Below, piece after piece: positions 8,075 through 13,445 of a DNA stretch of 13,445 nucleotides. Position numbers and translations under genes: made by a program. Numbering within the stretch: the stretch's first letter is position 1; each line of letters opens with the position of its first letter. Location of the stretch: NCBI GenBank assembly GCA_031260015.1, contig JAIRKR010000018.1:1-13445 (forward strand), written 5' to 3'. A model generated the notes under the pieces. The model saw nothing but the letters and a program-made list of their open reading frames with translations. It searched no databases and had not been told where the DNA came from. This DNA is from Puniceicoccales bacterium. GTDB lineage: Bacteria > Verrucomicrobiota > Verrucomicrobiia > Opitutales > UBA9783.

Positions 8075-8075
8075 T

Positions 8076-8798
8076 ATGTACAAATTTGAATCGCCATTGG
8101 ATATGGGAACCATTATTACGCGCCCGAATCGTTTCGTTATGTATGTAAAAAAAGATGAAACTACATTGCAATGTCACTGTCCCAATACTGGAAAAATTGG
8201 CCACCTACCTCTGGAGGGACTCCCTTGTCTTTTGTCGAAATCTTATGATAAAAAAAGAAAGACCCGTTATACGGTTGAAGCCATTTCTTTTAATGAAAAA
8301 AAATCTTTTGTGGGTATCAACCAAAATGCCGTCAATCGGTATGTTGAATACTTTTTTAAACATGGATTTTTGGAAAAAATAGCGAGCAATGGTCACAATA
8401 TTTTGCGGGAGCAAAAGGTTGGAAATGCAAAACTGGATTTCAAGATCGACCATACGTATATAGAGGTCAAAACGCCTCTAAAATTCCTTATGCTGGCCGA
8501 TCAAGGTCATCAATGCGGCGACAGAGAATGCTTAACTTCCTACGATCGACTGGTAAAACACATGGCGGAATTGGTGGAACGTCTTAGAGAAAATGAGAAT
8601 GCTATTTTACTTACCTGCTTCGTGTACGATGCACCCATGTTTCAGGTGCCTACGCCCACCCCAAAAAATAAAATCATTCGTGATGCCGTCCAACGTGCAG
8701 CAAGGTCTGGAGTCAAAATGTGGCAGGTGAACATGCATATAGACGTGCATAGCGTGAAACTCCTCAAATACTTTGAGATCACCCACCTATTTCTGTAG
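8076..8798 (+). CDS. sfsA: SfsA family DNA/RNA nuclease-like protein
   Basis: SfsA was named for effects on sugar fermentation in E. coli; its biochemical role is poorly defined, with DNA binding reported and a PD-(D/E)xK-like nuclease fold. Family features: TRPNRFVMYV, the HCPNTGKIG motif, SKSYDKKRKTRYTVE, then AKLDFKIDHTYIEVKTPL, with D121, E130 and K132 in a D...ExK arrangement. The segment SYDRLVKHMAEL matches the family's DRxxKHxxEL helix. I chose the ATG at 8076 (240 residues), which aligns with known N-termini (short lead, then the RPNRF segment). The upstream in-frame GTG at 8046 would overlap rsmE and add ten unneeded residues. It is the last gene of the ileS run, starting one base after the rsmE stop, so translational coupling is likely. 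Confidence 0.93.
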   Translation: MYKFESPLDMGTIITRPNRFVMYVKKDETTLQCHCPNTGKIGHLPLEGLPCLLSKSYDKKRKTRYTVEAISFNEKKSFVGINQNAVNRYVEYFFKHGFLEKIASNGHNILREQKVGNAKLDFKIDHTYIEVKTPLKFLMLADQGHQCGDRECLTSYDRLVKHMAELVERLRENENAILLTCFVYDAPMFQVPTPTPKNKIIRDAVQRAARSGVKMWQVNMHIDVHSVKLLKYFEITHLFL

Positions 8799-8843
8799 AA
8801 AAGATTTTGTACCTAGGATGATTTCACCCGTGAGCTGGCCATA

Positions 8844-8881
8844 ATGCAGTTTTTTCTAAAAACTTCCTGCCTCATTTTTTT
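8844..8881 (+). terminator. possible weak terminator after sfsA
   Basis: An AT-rich hairpin, GTTTTT TCT AAAAAC with flanking GCAG/CTGC, is followed about ten bases later by a run of seven T (8875-8881). The stem is poor in GC and the T-run is not adjacent, so this is a weak candidate. Its position between sfsA and the secretion module fits a transcript end. Confidence 0.25.
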
Positions 8882-8924
8882 GTAAAACAGCGCTTAAATA
8901 TCCAAATTTCGAGAGCCTTCCCGC

Positions 8925-8955
8925 TTGCTCCAAAAAACATATACCTGGATACAAT
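8925..8955 (+). promoter_or_regulatory. possible promoter of the type III gatekeeper module
   Basis: TACAAT (8950-8955) matches five of six -10 consensus bases, with TTGCTC (8925-8930) as a poor -35 at a long 19-base spacing. It lies about 28 bases upstream of the sctW-like start, in the 178-base gap after sfsA. An activator-dependent promoter would fit the weak -35, but no binding site is recognised. Confidence 0.3.
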
Positions 8956-8982
8956 TTGGTATTTTTTATGCTTTGAGTGTTT

Positions 8983-10221
8983 ATGGGCATGAGTGACTCT
9001 TTAAATTTAAATACGCAAGCAGCTGCAAGCGCTTTTATGGGAGAAGCGCGGGAAACTTCTGCGAATGGTTCCGTAAAACAAGAGGGGAATCTTAATGGAC
9101 TAAACGTTAGTGTAAACGCCGATGTAGATCCAACCACCAAAGATGATGAGGTGATGTCGAATGTTAAGTCGGAACAGGAAACCAAGAAGAGTCAAGCTAA
9201 AAAATCAGAGAAAGAAACTCGAAAAGGTTTGAATAGTGCAGTAAGTCAGGCCAATCAGGGGAAGTCGACTGAAGGTGCAACGGAACAAAATGCGCACGTA
9301 AAGCGAATGATTAAGCAAATAAACCAGCGTCTTGAAAAACAATCTCAAGAACGTGTTGAGTACAACGCTTCCGATCGTTCCAATAAATTATTCCCAGAGT
9401 CCGAAGAAGTTTACAAACAAGCATTCGATGCCCTGAACAGATTGCCCACAAATGCATCTCCACAGACATTTTTGCAAAACGTATTTGAACTATTTGCAGA
9501 CGTTGCGGAACAACACAATTCTCTCCAAGTAGCGCAACAAACCTGGATGGACGAATTAGCCTTATTGCAAGGAGGACAAATCGCAGATACTCAAACCCCT
9601 GGGCATCATCGTTCCGTTAAAAGTCAGTTGAACGAAATCAATGACCGTTTAAGTGCCTTAGGCAAGGATTCATCCGCATCGGGTGCGCAAGAGCGAGAAA
9701 ACTTGCAGGTAGAACGAGATGTCATTTCTGCGCGCATCGCAGAATTGGAGGCAAAATTGGCAACTCTTAACAAGGCCAGTGGGCATTTGATGGATACTCA
9801 AGGTGCGCGCATCAGCGACAGTTACCGTTTAGCTCCAGAATTGAGAAAAAATGCGGGCACTTCCCCTAAAGTGCAGTCGAATACCCCTAAAACCCTAAAT
9901 GCAATTATTTTGGACAAAATTTTACCCTTTGGAAAGGACATGGGTAAAATGTTCAATAGCGTTTCGAACGAATTTTTCAACAATCCATCTAATGGTAGTG
10001 ACACACATTCTCAAGTAGAAAGCTTTATAGCCAATTTGTTGCTCATAGAACAAGCACTTACGAGCGAATTAAACAATTTGCAAAGCATCAACCAATATGG
10101 CGATAGCAAAGATATTGCGAAATCCATCATGGATTCCGTTCAAGCGATACGAGAATTGGGTAGTGTTTTTGCAATAAATGAAAGTACGCTGCAGAATATG
10201 CAGAGAGCCTTAGCCTTATAA
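8983..10221 (+). CDS. sctW: type III secretion gatekeeper, SctW/YopN-like
   Basis: SctW proteins plug type III export and set the order of translocators and effectors. The protein is 412 residues from the ATG at 8983; GTG 8977 and ATG 8989 are alternatives. The N-terminus (MGMSDSLNLNTQAAASAF) is rich in Ser, Asn and Ala with few charges, like a type III secretion signal. A low-complexity Lys/Glu/Ser/Gln region follows to about residue 135. SPQTFLQNVFELFADVAEQHNSL (split: SPQTFLQNVFEL, FADVAEQHNSL; about 159-181) resembles the HrpJ/YopN helical repeat start. A strongly charged coiled coil covers about 210-268, and QGARISDSYRLAPE resembles the linker between YopN repeats. A helical C-terminal part follows. 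It is longer than YopN (about 290). The TyeA-like and SycN-like genes directly downstream are the strongest support. Sequence identity to YopN is low, so the call rests largely on context. Confidence 0.7.
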   Translation: MGMSDSLNLNTQAAASAFMGEARETSANGSVKQEGNLNGLNVSVNADVDPTTKDDEVMSNVKSEQETKKSQAKKSEKETRKGLNSAVSQANQGKSTEGATEQNAHVKRMIKQINQRLEKQSQERVEYNASDRSNKLFPESEEVYKQAFDALNRLPTNASPQTFLQNVFELFADVAEQHNSLQVAQQTWMDELALLQGGQIADTQTPGHHRSVKSQLNEINDRLSALGKDSSASGAQERENLQVERDVISARIAELEAKLATLNKASGHLMDTQGARISDSYRLAPELRKNAGTSPKVQSNTPKTLNAIILDKILPFGKDMGKMFNSVSNEFFNNPSNGSDTHSQVESFIANLLLIEQALTSELNNLQSINQYGDSKDIAKSIMDSVQAIRELGSVFAINESTLQNMQRALAL

Positions 10222-10223
10222 TT

Positions 10224-10502
10224 ATGTTTACCGCTACACGAATTCCCGAATTATCCTTGCTGATGACTAAGACGCTCATGCAGGCAGCTTTTCGCGAGTG
10301 GATTGATGCCAAGCAACTAGCAGAACTCATGTCGCAATTATCCATTACGACCAATCAAGAAAAGATGTACTTTTTGACGAGCCTCTCGCTTACCATTCGC
10401 AAATATCCAGACGCAATTTTTTCAAAACCAGATATCCGAACTAACATTTTGCAAGTCATACAGGAATGTTTGGATGAATGCGTATTGGAAGATAATACTT
10501 AA
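10224..10502 (+). CDS. tyeA: TyeA-like gatekeeper partner
   Basis: This 92-residue helical protein matches TyeA in length (92 in Yersinia) and pattern. FREWIDAKQLAELMSQL corresponds to the TyeA W...I.D...L segment. EKMYFLTSLSLTIRKYPDAIF (split: EKMYFLTSLSL, TIRKYPDAIF) corresponds to the F...L...R..P..VF core, and RTNILQVIQECLDE to RQNLLQMCQNAID near the end. TyeA binds the C-terminus of YopN and, with SycN and YscB, holds the plug at the cytoplasmic face of the export gate. In many bacteria TyeA is fused to SctW; here it is separate, with only two bases between the stop of sctW and this ATG, so the two are probably translationally coupled. There is no independent Shine-Dalgarno sequence. Confidence is good because both pattern and position agree. 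Confidence 0.82.
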   Translation: MFTATRIPELSLLMTKTLMQAAFREWIDAKQLAELMSQLSITTNQEKMYFLTSLSLTIRKYPDAIFSKPDIRTNILQVIQECLDECVLEDNT

Positions 10503-10507
10503 AGGGA
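10501..10507 (+). promoter_or_regulatory. ribosome binding site that sets the chaperone start
   Basis: AAAGGGA ends eight bases before the ATG at 10516 and overlaps the tyeA stop codon. It favours 10516 over the upstream in-frame ATG at 10474, which lies inside tyeA and has no such site. Confidence 0.65.
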
Positions 10508-10515
10508 ATGTAATT

Positions 10516-10926
10516 ATGATCGAAAATTATTTGTTACAATTTGGAGAAAGCATGGGTATCTCCGATTTAAAATTTGGAAAAACAGGTTGCCTACGTTTTG
10601 AAGTTGAAAATGCGGGTACTGTATATTTAGAACGTGTTGAAGAAGAAATCTTCTTTTACATATTGAAGGACTTTAACTTGTTAAATTTACCTTACGCTTA
10701 CTATAAAGAAGCATTGATCATGTCGGCCAATCAAGAAACGTATTCATTTTTAATTCATCCTGTTGCCAAAGAAAACAACCTACTCGGATTTTTTTTACGC
10801 CTTCCCGAATTATCATGCGATTTACCAATGCTTAATAAAGTTTTTAACTTTTTACTGCAACTGGTACAAACTCTGGAAACGCGTGCCCAAGACGCCATTA
10901 AGCAGGCTTTTAATTCTTTAAAATAG
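10516..10926 (+). CDS. sycN: type III secretion chaperone, SycN/CesT-like
   Basis: Class I type III chaperones are small, dimeric alpha/beta proteins that bind the N-terminal region of a secreted substrate. From ATG 10516 this protein has 136 residues in the expected alpha-beta-beta-beta-alpha-beta-beta-alpha order: an N-terminal helix (IENYLLQFGESMGI), strands around LRFEVENAGTVYLERVEEEIFF (split: LRFEVENAGTV, YLERVEEEIFF), helix YKEALIMSAN, strands around LLGFFLRLPELS, and a C-terminal helix beginning LPMLNKVFNFLLQL. The FG...G... start and the RLPE-LP-L ending resemble SycN/Pcr2. Its place after sctW and tyeA matches Yersinia yopN-tyeA-sycN and Pseudomonas popN-pcr1-pcr2, suggesting that its client is the SctW-like protein. 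SycN normally pairs with YscB; no second chaperone is seen here, so it may act as a homodimer or have a partner elsewhere. Confidence 0.75.
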   Translation: MIENYLLQFGESMGISDLKFGKTGCLRFEVENAGTVYLERVEEEIFFYILKDFNLLNLPYAYYKEALIMSANQETYSFLIHPVAKENNLLGFFLRLPELSCDLPMLNKVFNFLLQLVQTLETRAQDAIKQAFNSLK

Positions 10927-10992
10927 TTTAATAGACTAAAACCCGTACTTGAGGAACTTTTTTTAAGGCTCAATAAACGCGAACGTTACCCC

Positions 10993-11002
10993 AAAGTACT
11001 TT
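10993..11002. repeat. 10-base perfect palindrome between chaperone and lipoprotein genes
   Basis: AAAGTACTTT is a perfect palindrome in the 220-base gap at 10927-11146. The gap also contains a loose TTGAG/CTCAA pair at 10949-10973. No convincing promoter or terminator is seen. The short frames here lack support as genes. Confidence 0.25.
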
Positions 11003-11146
11003 CCTTGAATTCTTCAACATCCATTACAACAGTCTCAACCATTACTTTGAGCACGTGGCGTTTGCGAATGGATGCAAAAAATTTTAGTCGATTGCACGTA
11101 TTTAAGCCATTGACGAATTTGCAAGGATACTTTAATTTTTGCATTC

Positions 11147-11587
11147 ATGAAGAAATTTTTATATTTAAGTGTAACGATTGCCAGTTTACATTTTACGGGT
11201 TGTACTAAAACCGAATCTGGACTTGTGGGATGCGGCTTAGGGACGGCGGCGGGTGCAGGTATTGGATATGCCATAGACGGTGGTGCCGGAGGTGCTGTCC
11301 TGGGAGGTGTTTTGGGTGCCATCGGAGGGGGTGCCATTGGAAGTATGACGCATAAAGAAGAGGAAACAACTTATTCCAACGATGCTCCCGTCAATCAACA
11401 ACCGGAACTGCGGCAACAAATTCGCCAAGAGCAATACAATGTAGAACAAGAAAAGATTGATTGGCGTAAGCAAGAATTGGAAAACAAACGCCTAGAAATT
11501 GAAAAGAAGCGCCTGGAATTGCAAGAAAAAGAATTGCAACGTCAGCAATTAGAATTGGAGTTGAAACTCAGAGAACATAAACAGTAA
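11147..11587 (+). CDS. glycine-zipper lipoprotein with C-terminal coiled coil
   Basis: This 146-residue protein starts with a lipoprotein signal peptide: KK, a hydrophobic stretch, then a FTGC lipobox with Cys19 as the predicted lipidated residue. Residues about 28-66 form a glycine zipper (repeated GxxxG and GG steps, for example GTAAGAGIGYAIDGGAGG), a membrane-inserting element common in outer-membrane lipoproteins such as the 17-kDa antigen family. After an Asn/Pro-rich linker, residues 86-146 are a highly charged helix with Glu, Lys, Arg and Gln in heptad-like order (RLEIEKKRLELQEKELQ), probably a coiled coil extending into the periplasm or binding a partner. No good ribosome site lies near the ATG. 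It lies 220 bases after the chaperone gene and 41 before truA, so membership of the secretion unit is unproven. The function is unknown. Confidence 0.75.
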   Translation: MKKFLYLSVTIASLHFTGCTKTESGLVGCGLGTAAGAGIGYAIDGGAGGAVLGGVLGAIGGGAIGSMTHKEEETTYSNDAPVNQQPELRQQIRQEQYNVEQEKIDWRKQELENKRLEIEKKRLELQEKELQRQQLELELKLREHKQ

Positions 11588-11628
11588 GCAATTTTGGGCC
11601 GAATAAAATTTTTTTAGGTAGAGGCGGG

Positions 11629-12369
11629 ATGTGCCGGTGGAAATGTGTTTGTTCTTACGAAGGCAGTGCATTTTATGGTTGGCAGAGTCAACCTCATCGC
11701 TCGGGTGTACAGGATATTTTAGAAGATCGCCTGCAGAAAATTTTTAAACGTCTTATACGCGTCCACGGGAGCAGCCGAACGGATTCAGGTGTGCACGCAA
11801 AAGGTCAGGTGTTTCATTTTGATGCCGAATGGAATTACGGTGCGGTAACGTTGCTCAAGGCCATGAATGCCAACCTGGGTCCTTGTCTTCAAATTAAAAA
11901 TGTTCAAACGGCGGATCCGAAGTTTCATGCGCGATTTTCCGCATGTGGCAAACGCTACCGCTATTATTTATTGCTACGAAAGCCTACACCTTTTGAATGG
12001 CGATATTGTTGGGGAATATCCGGTATAAATTTCCAATTGGACCGCATGCAAAAAGCCGCTAAATTATTTGAAGGCACGCATCTTTTCAGCGCATTTGCTG
12101 GAAAAATTTTATCCCAAGAATGTTCTACAAAACACTTATCTCGCGTCGAAGTTGTGCCGCAATCTCCAGACGGAATGTATGTGGAAATGGTCGGTTCAGG
12201 CTATTTGTATCGCATGGTTAGGAGAATTGTCGGAGCCTTGGTTGCCGTCGCCTACGAGAAATTGTCGCTAGAGCAAATAACATACCTGTTAGAAACGGGC
12301 CAAAAAGAACTGCAGATCGTAACTGCACCTGCCCAAGGTCTTTTTTTAGAAGAAGTTTTATACGAGTGA
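11629..12369 (+). CDS. truA: tRNA pseudouridine(38-40) synthase
   Basis: TruA isomerises uridines 38, 39 and 40 in the anticodon stem-loop of many tRNAs. The 246 residues match the family. Key features: YEGSAFYGWQSQP near the start, the catalytic segment GSSRTDSGVHAKGQV with catalytic Asp52 (family GRTDxGVHA), FHARFSACGKRYRYYL, the FEGTHLFSAFAG segment, and VEMVGSGYLYRMVRRIVGAL near the end. GSSRTD in place of the common AGRTD is a small departure. GAGG at 11621-11624 precedes the ATG by four bases and supports the start. The gene stands 41 bases after the lipoprotein gene and is followed by a long gap. Confidence 0.95.
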   Translation: MCRWKCVCSYEGSAFYGWQSQPHRSGVQDILEDRLQKIFKRLIRVHGSSRTDSGVHAKGQVFHFDAEWNYGAVTLLKAMNANLGPCLQIKNVQTADPKFHARFSACGKRYRYYLLLRKPTPFEWRYCWGISGINFQLDRMQKAAKLFEGTHLFSAFAGKILSQECSTKHLSRVEVVPQSPDGMYVEMVGSGYLYRMVRRIVGALVAVAYEKLSLEQITYLLETGQKELQIVTAPAQGLFLEEVLYE

Positions 12370-12933
12370 ACATGCATCATTTGCTCCAAAGTCCACATGG
12401 GAATCAATGTTGCGGGAGACAATGGTCTATAATATGCCGTGAAACCTACGTTGCATTTGGCCGTTGGGTAACATTCATTGAGTATTAATATCTACCCCAT
12501 GACAACAAGGGTCCCTTCCCACTCTTTTACGCTTAAACATTATTACTTTTATTTCCGTTGGATAGCCCAATATAACACACCCACAGTAGTAAAACATGGT
12601 GGTTGAGCGATCCTATAACACACACAATGACTTCAAAATCGATGGTTTAGTTTTAACGCTCATCGTACTCTCGGCAATATTTTGGCTCCAACCGTATCCC
12701 AATATCAAGGAATTTGTATCCATTCAGGGTTGTTGCGATGAAAATACGATAAAATACAAACTAACCATTTTTCTTTTCGAGTGATATATAAATTAGGTTA
12801 TTAGGTCAAAATGTAAAAGTATAAGCTAAAATGCTTAAAATCATGGAAGTGGGGAAAGGGGTTCTGATCATTTTTTCGCTTTCATAGGGCTGCTTACTCA
12901 GAGGTAGCCATTGTTAAGAAGTTTATAGCGAAT
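12370..12933. other. 564-base gap without a recognisable gene
   Basis: Between truA and the convergent pseudopilin-like gene I see no recognisable protein, tRNA or structured RNA. A 62-codon plus-strand frame (12596-12784) has one hydrophobic stretch (GLVLTLIVLSAIFWL) but no ribosome site. A roughly 40-codon minus-strand frame (about 12479-12598, ending CCHGVDINTQ) and a 35-codon plus-strand frame overlap it. Other small features are a short inverted repeat, AAGGG T CCCTT, near 12505-12515, and two nearby copies of TATAACACAC. The stretch may be the remains of decayed genes or a regulatory spacer. Confidence 0.4.
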
Positions 12934-13445
12934 CTAATAATACCTGTTCTCATTATTTGTCGTTGGGATATCTGGAAATCGATAAAAAATATCGGTATTT
13001 TTAATGAGATGTGCATCTTTAATGTTATAAAAGTGACTCCTGTGGTCTCCAAGTGATTGTAATTTTTCCCAAGCAAGGTTGAAATGGCTACCCAGATCAC
13101 GCGCCGTTAGGCCTATTGTTGGCATCAACATACCACTCCTACCGATCCAATTTTCGAAGTCAAAGGAAGTACCACTTTTTCTGAGAGGCGTATATATGTG
13201 TTGATCTCCTCTACACAAATGATGGGGTAAAAAGTAACGAATATTGCCAGCTGGAACAGTATTTTTACCACCATCACCGTGCCATTCATTAAAAATGAGA
13301 TAATAGGAACGAAAAGCTTTGATTAAACTTTCAAAATTGCATGCAAATTCGTTGAGCCGAAAGTCTTCGGTGGCCTTCCTAAAGCCCGGAACGGCAATGG
13401 CGGTCAGAATTGCCACAATGCACAGCGCAACGATAATTTCAACCA
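12934..13445 (-). CDS. type II/IV pseudopilin-like protein (start beyond right edge)
   Basis: On the minus strand the frame runs in from the window edge to a TAG at 12936-12934, giving 169 visible residues. The first visible residues, VEIIVALCIVAILTAIAVP, are the hydrophobic helix of a class III (prepilin) signal, whose missing part should be the short basic leader and GF[T]L cleavage site; the visible E would be the conserved Glu5. This helix is cleaved and methylated by PilD-type peptidase and packs in pilus or type II secretion pseudopilus cores. FRKATEDFRLNEFACNFESL continues the helix (split: FRKATEDFRL, NEFACNFESL). The remaining 120 residues are not recognised but have the Gly-, Asn- and aromatic-rich look of small pilin heads. 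The internal GTG at 13416 is not the start. It is convergent with truA. The role (pilus, secretion or surface protein) cannot be decided. Confidence 0.75.
   Translation of the reverse strand, partial: VEIIVALCIVAILTAIAVPGFRKATEDFRLNEFACNFESLIKAFRSYYLIFNEWHGDGGKNTVPAGNIRYFLPHHLCRGDQHIYTPLRKSGTSFDFENWIGRSGMLMPTIGLTARDLGSHFNLAWEKLQSLGDHRSHFYNIKDAHLIKNTDIFYRFPDIPTTNNENRYY

Noticed and set aside
8046..8075. GTG at 8046 as the sfsA start
   Set aside because: It would overlap rsmE by about 29 bases and add residues not found in the family; the ATG at 8076 aligns with known SfsA N-termini.
10474..10515. ATG at 10474 as the chaperone start
   Set aside because: It lies inside tyeA without a ribosome site, while AAAGGGA sits at the right distance from the ATG at 10516.
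11110..11136. TTGACG and TTTAAT as a promoter for the lipoprotein gene
   Set aside because: The spacing is only 15 bases, and the start point would fall about four bases before the ATG.
11005..11208. 67-codon plus-strand frame as a YscX-like gene following sycN
   Set aside because: The position would fit the Yersinia order, but the translation shows no YscX features, lacks a ribosome site, and overlaps the well-supported lipoprotein gene.
11035..11337. 100-codon minus-strand Pro/Ala-rich frame
   Set aside because: It is the reverse-strand shadow of the glycine-zipper coding sequence, whose Gly codons read as Pro and Ala on the other strand.
12410..12433. TATAAT at 12428-12433 as a promoter -10
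   Set aside because: No acceptable -35 at 16-18 bases and no gene downstream on that strand.
12596..12784. 62-codon frame as a small membrane protein
   Set aside because: There is one hydrophobic stretch but no ribosome site or recognised family, and short frames are open on both strands in this region.

Overview
The window looks like a chromosomal segment of a Gram-negative, host-associated bacterium, most likely of the PVC group (Verrucomicrobiota, possibly Opitutae). This placement is an inference from three things: the gene set, a DksA/TraR-like protein lacking its zinc cysteines directly behind ileS, and a pseudopilin-like protein with a divergent C-terminus. No rRNA, tRNA, IS element or CRISPR array is visible.

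Layout from left to right. (1) Positions 1-542 hold the 3' end of a YhaM-type HD-domain exoribonuclease gene. (2) Positions 594-3662 hold an AT-rich block of three same-strand, closely spaced genes unlike their housekeeping neighbours: an exported protein of unknown function, a protein with HELLH plus downstream EE and PEN elements resembling M91 (NleC/NleD-type) effector metalloproteases but carrying a Sec-type signal peptide, and a protein whose central part resembles an OTU cysteine-protease fold with the nucleophile and histidine replaced. (3) Positions 3772-8798 hold a tight housekeeping run: ileS, a DksA/TraR-like gene, rsmE and sfsA, with gaps of 16, 15 and 1 bases. (4) Positions 8983-10926 hold a type III secretion gatekeeper module: a SctW/YopN-like protein, a separate TyeA-like protein and a SycN/CesT-type chaperone, in the order known from Yersinia yopN-tyeA-sycN and Pseudomonas popN-pcr1-pcr2. 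(5) Positions 11147-12369 hold a glycine-zipper lipoprotein with a long charged helix, then truA. (6) Positions 12370-12933 hold no convincing gene. (7) Positions 12934-13445 hold a minus-strand pseudopilin-like gene whose start lies beyond the right edge.

The main biological theme is type III secretion. The gatekeeper, its TyeA partner and a chaperone would control the switch from translocator to effector export, yet no apparatus genes (SctV, SctN, SctC and so on) are present, so the rest must be encoded elsewhere. About 5 kb upstream, the M91-like and OTU-like proteins belong to families (or resemble families) used by pathogens and symbionts as host-directed effectors. The most interesting hypothesis is that this three-gene block encodes host-interaction proteins. 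The Sec-type signal peptides on the first two argue that they may leave the cytoplasm by another route or act in the periplasm.
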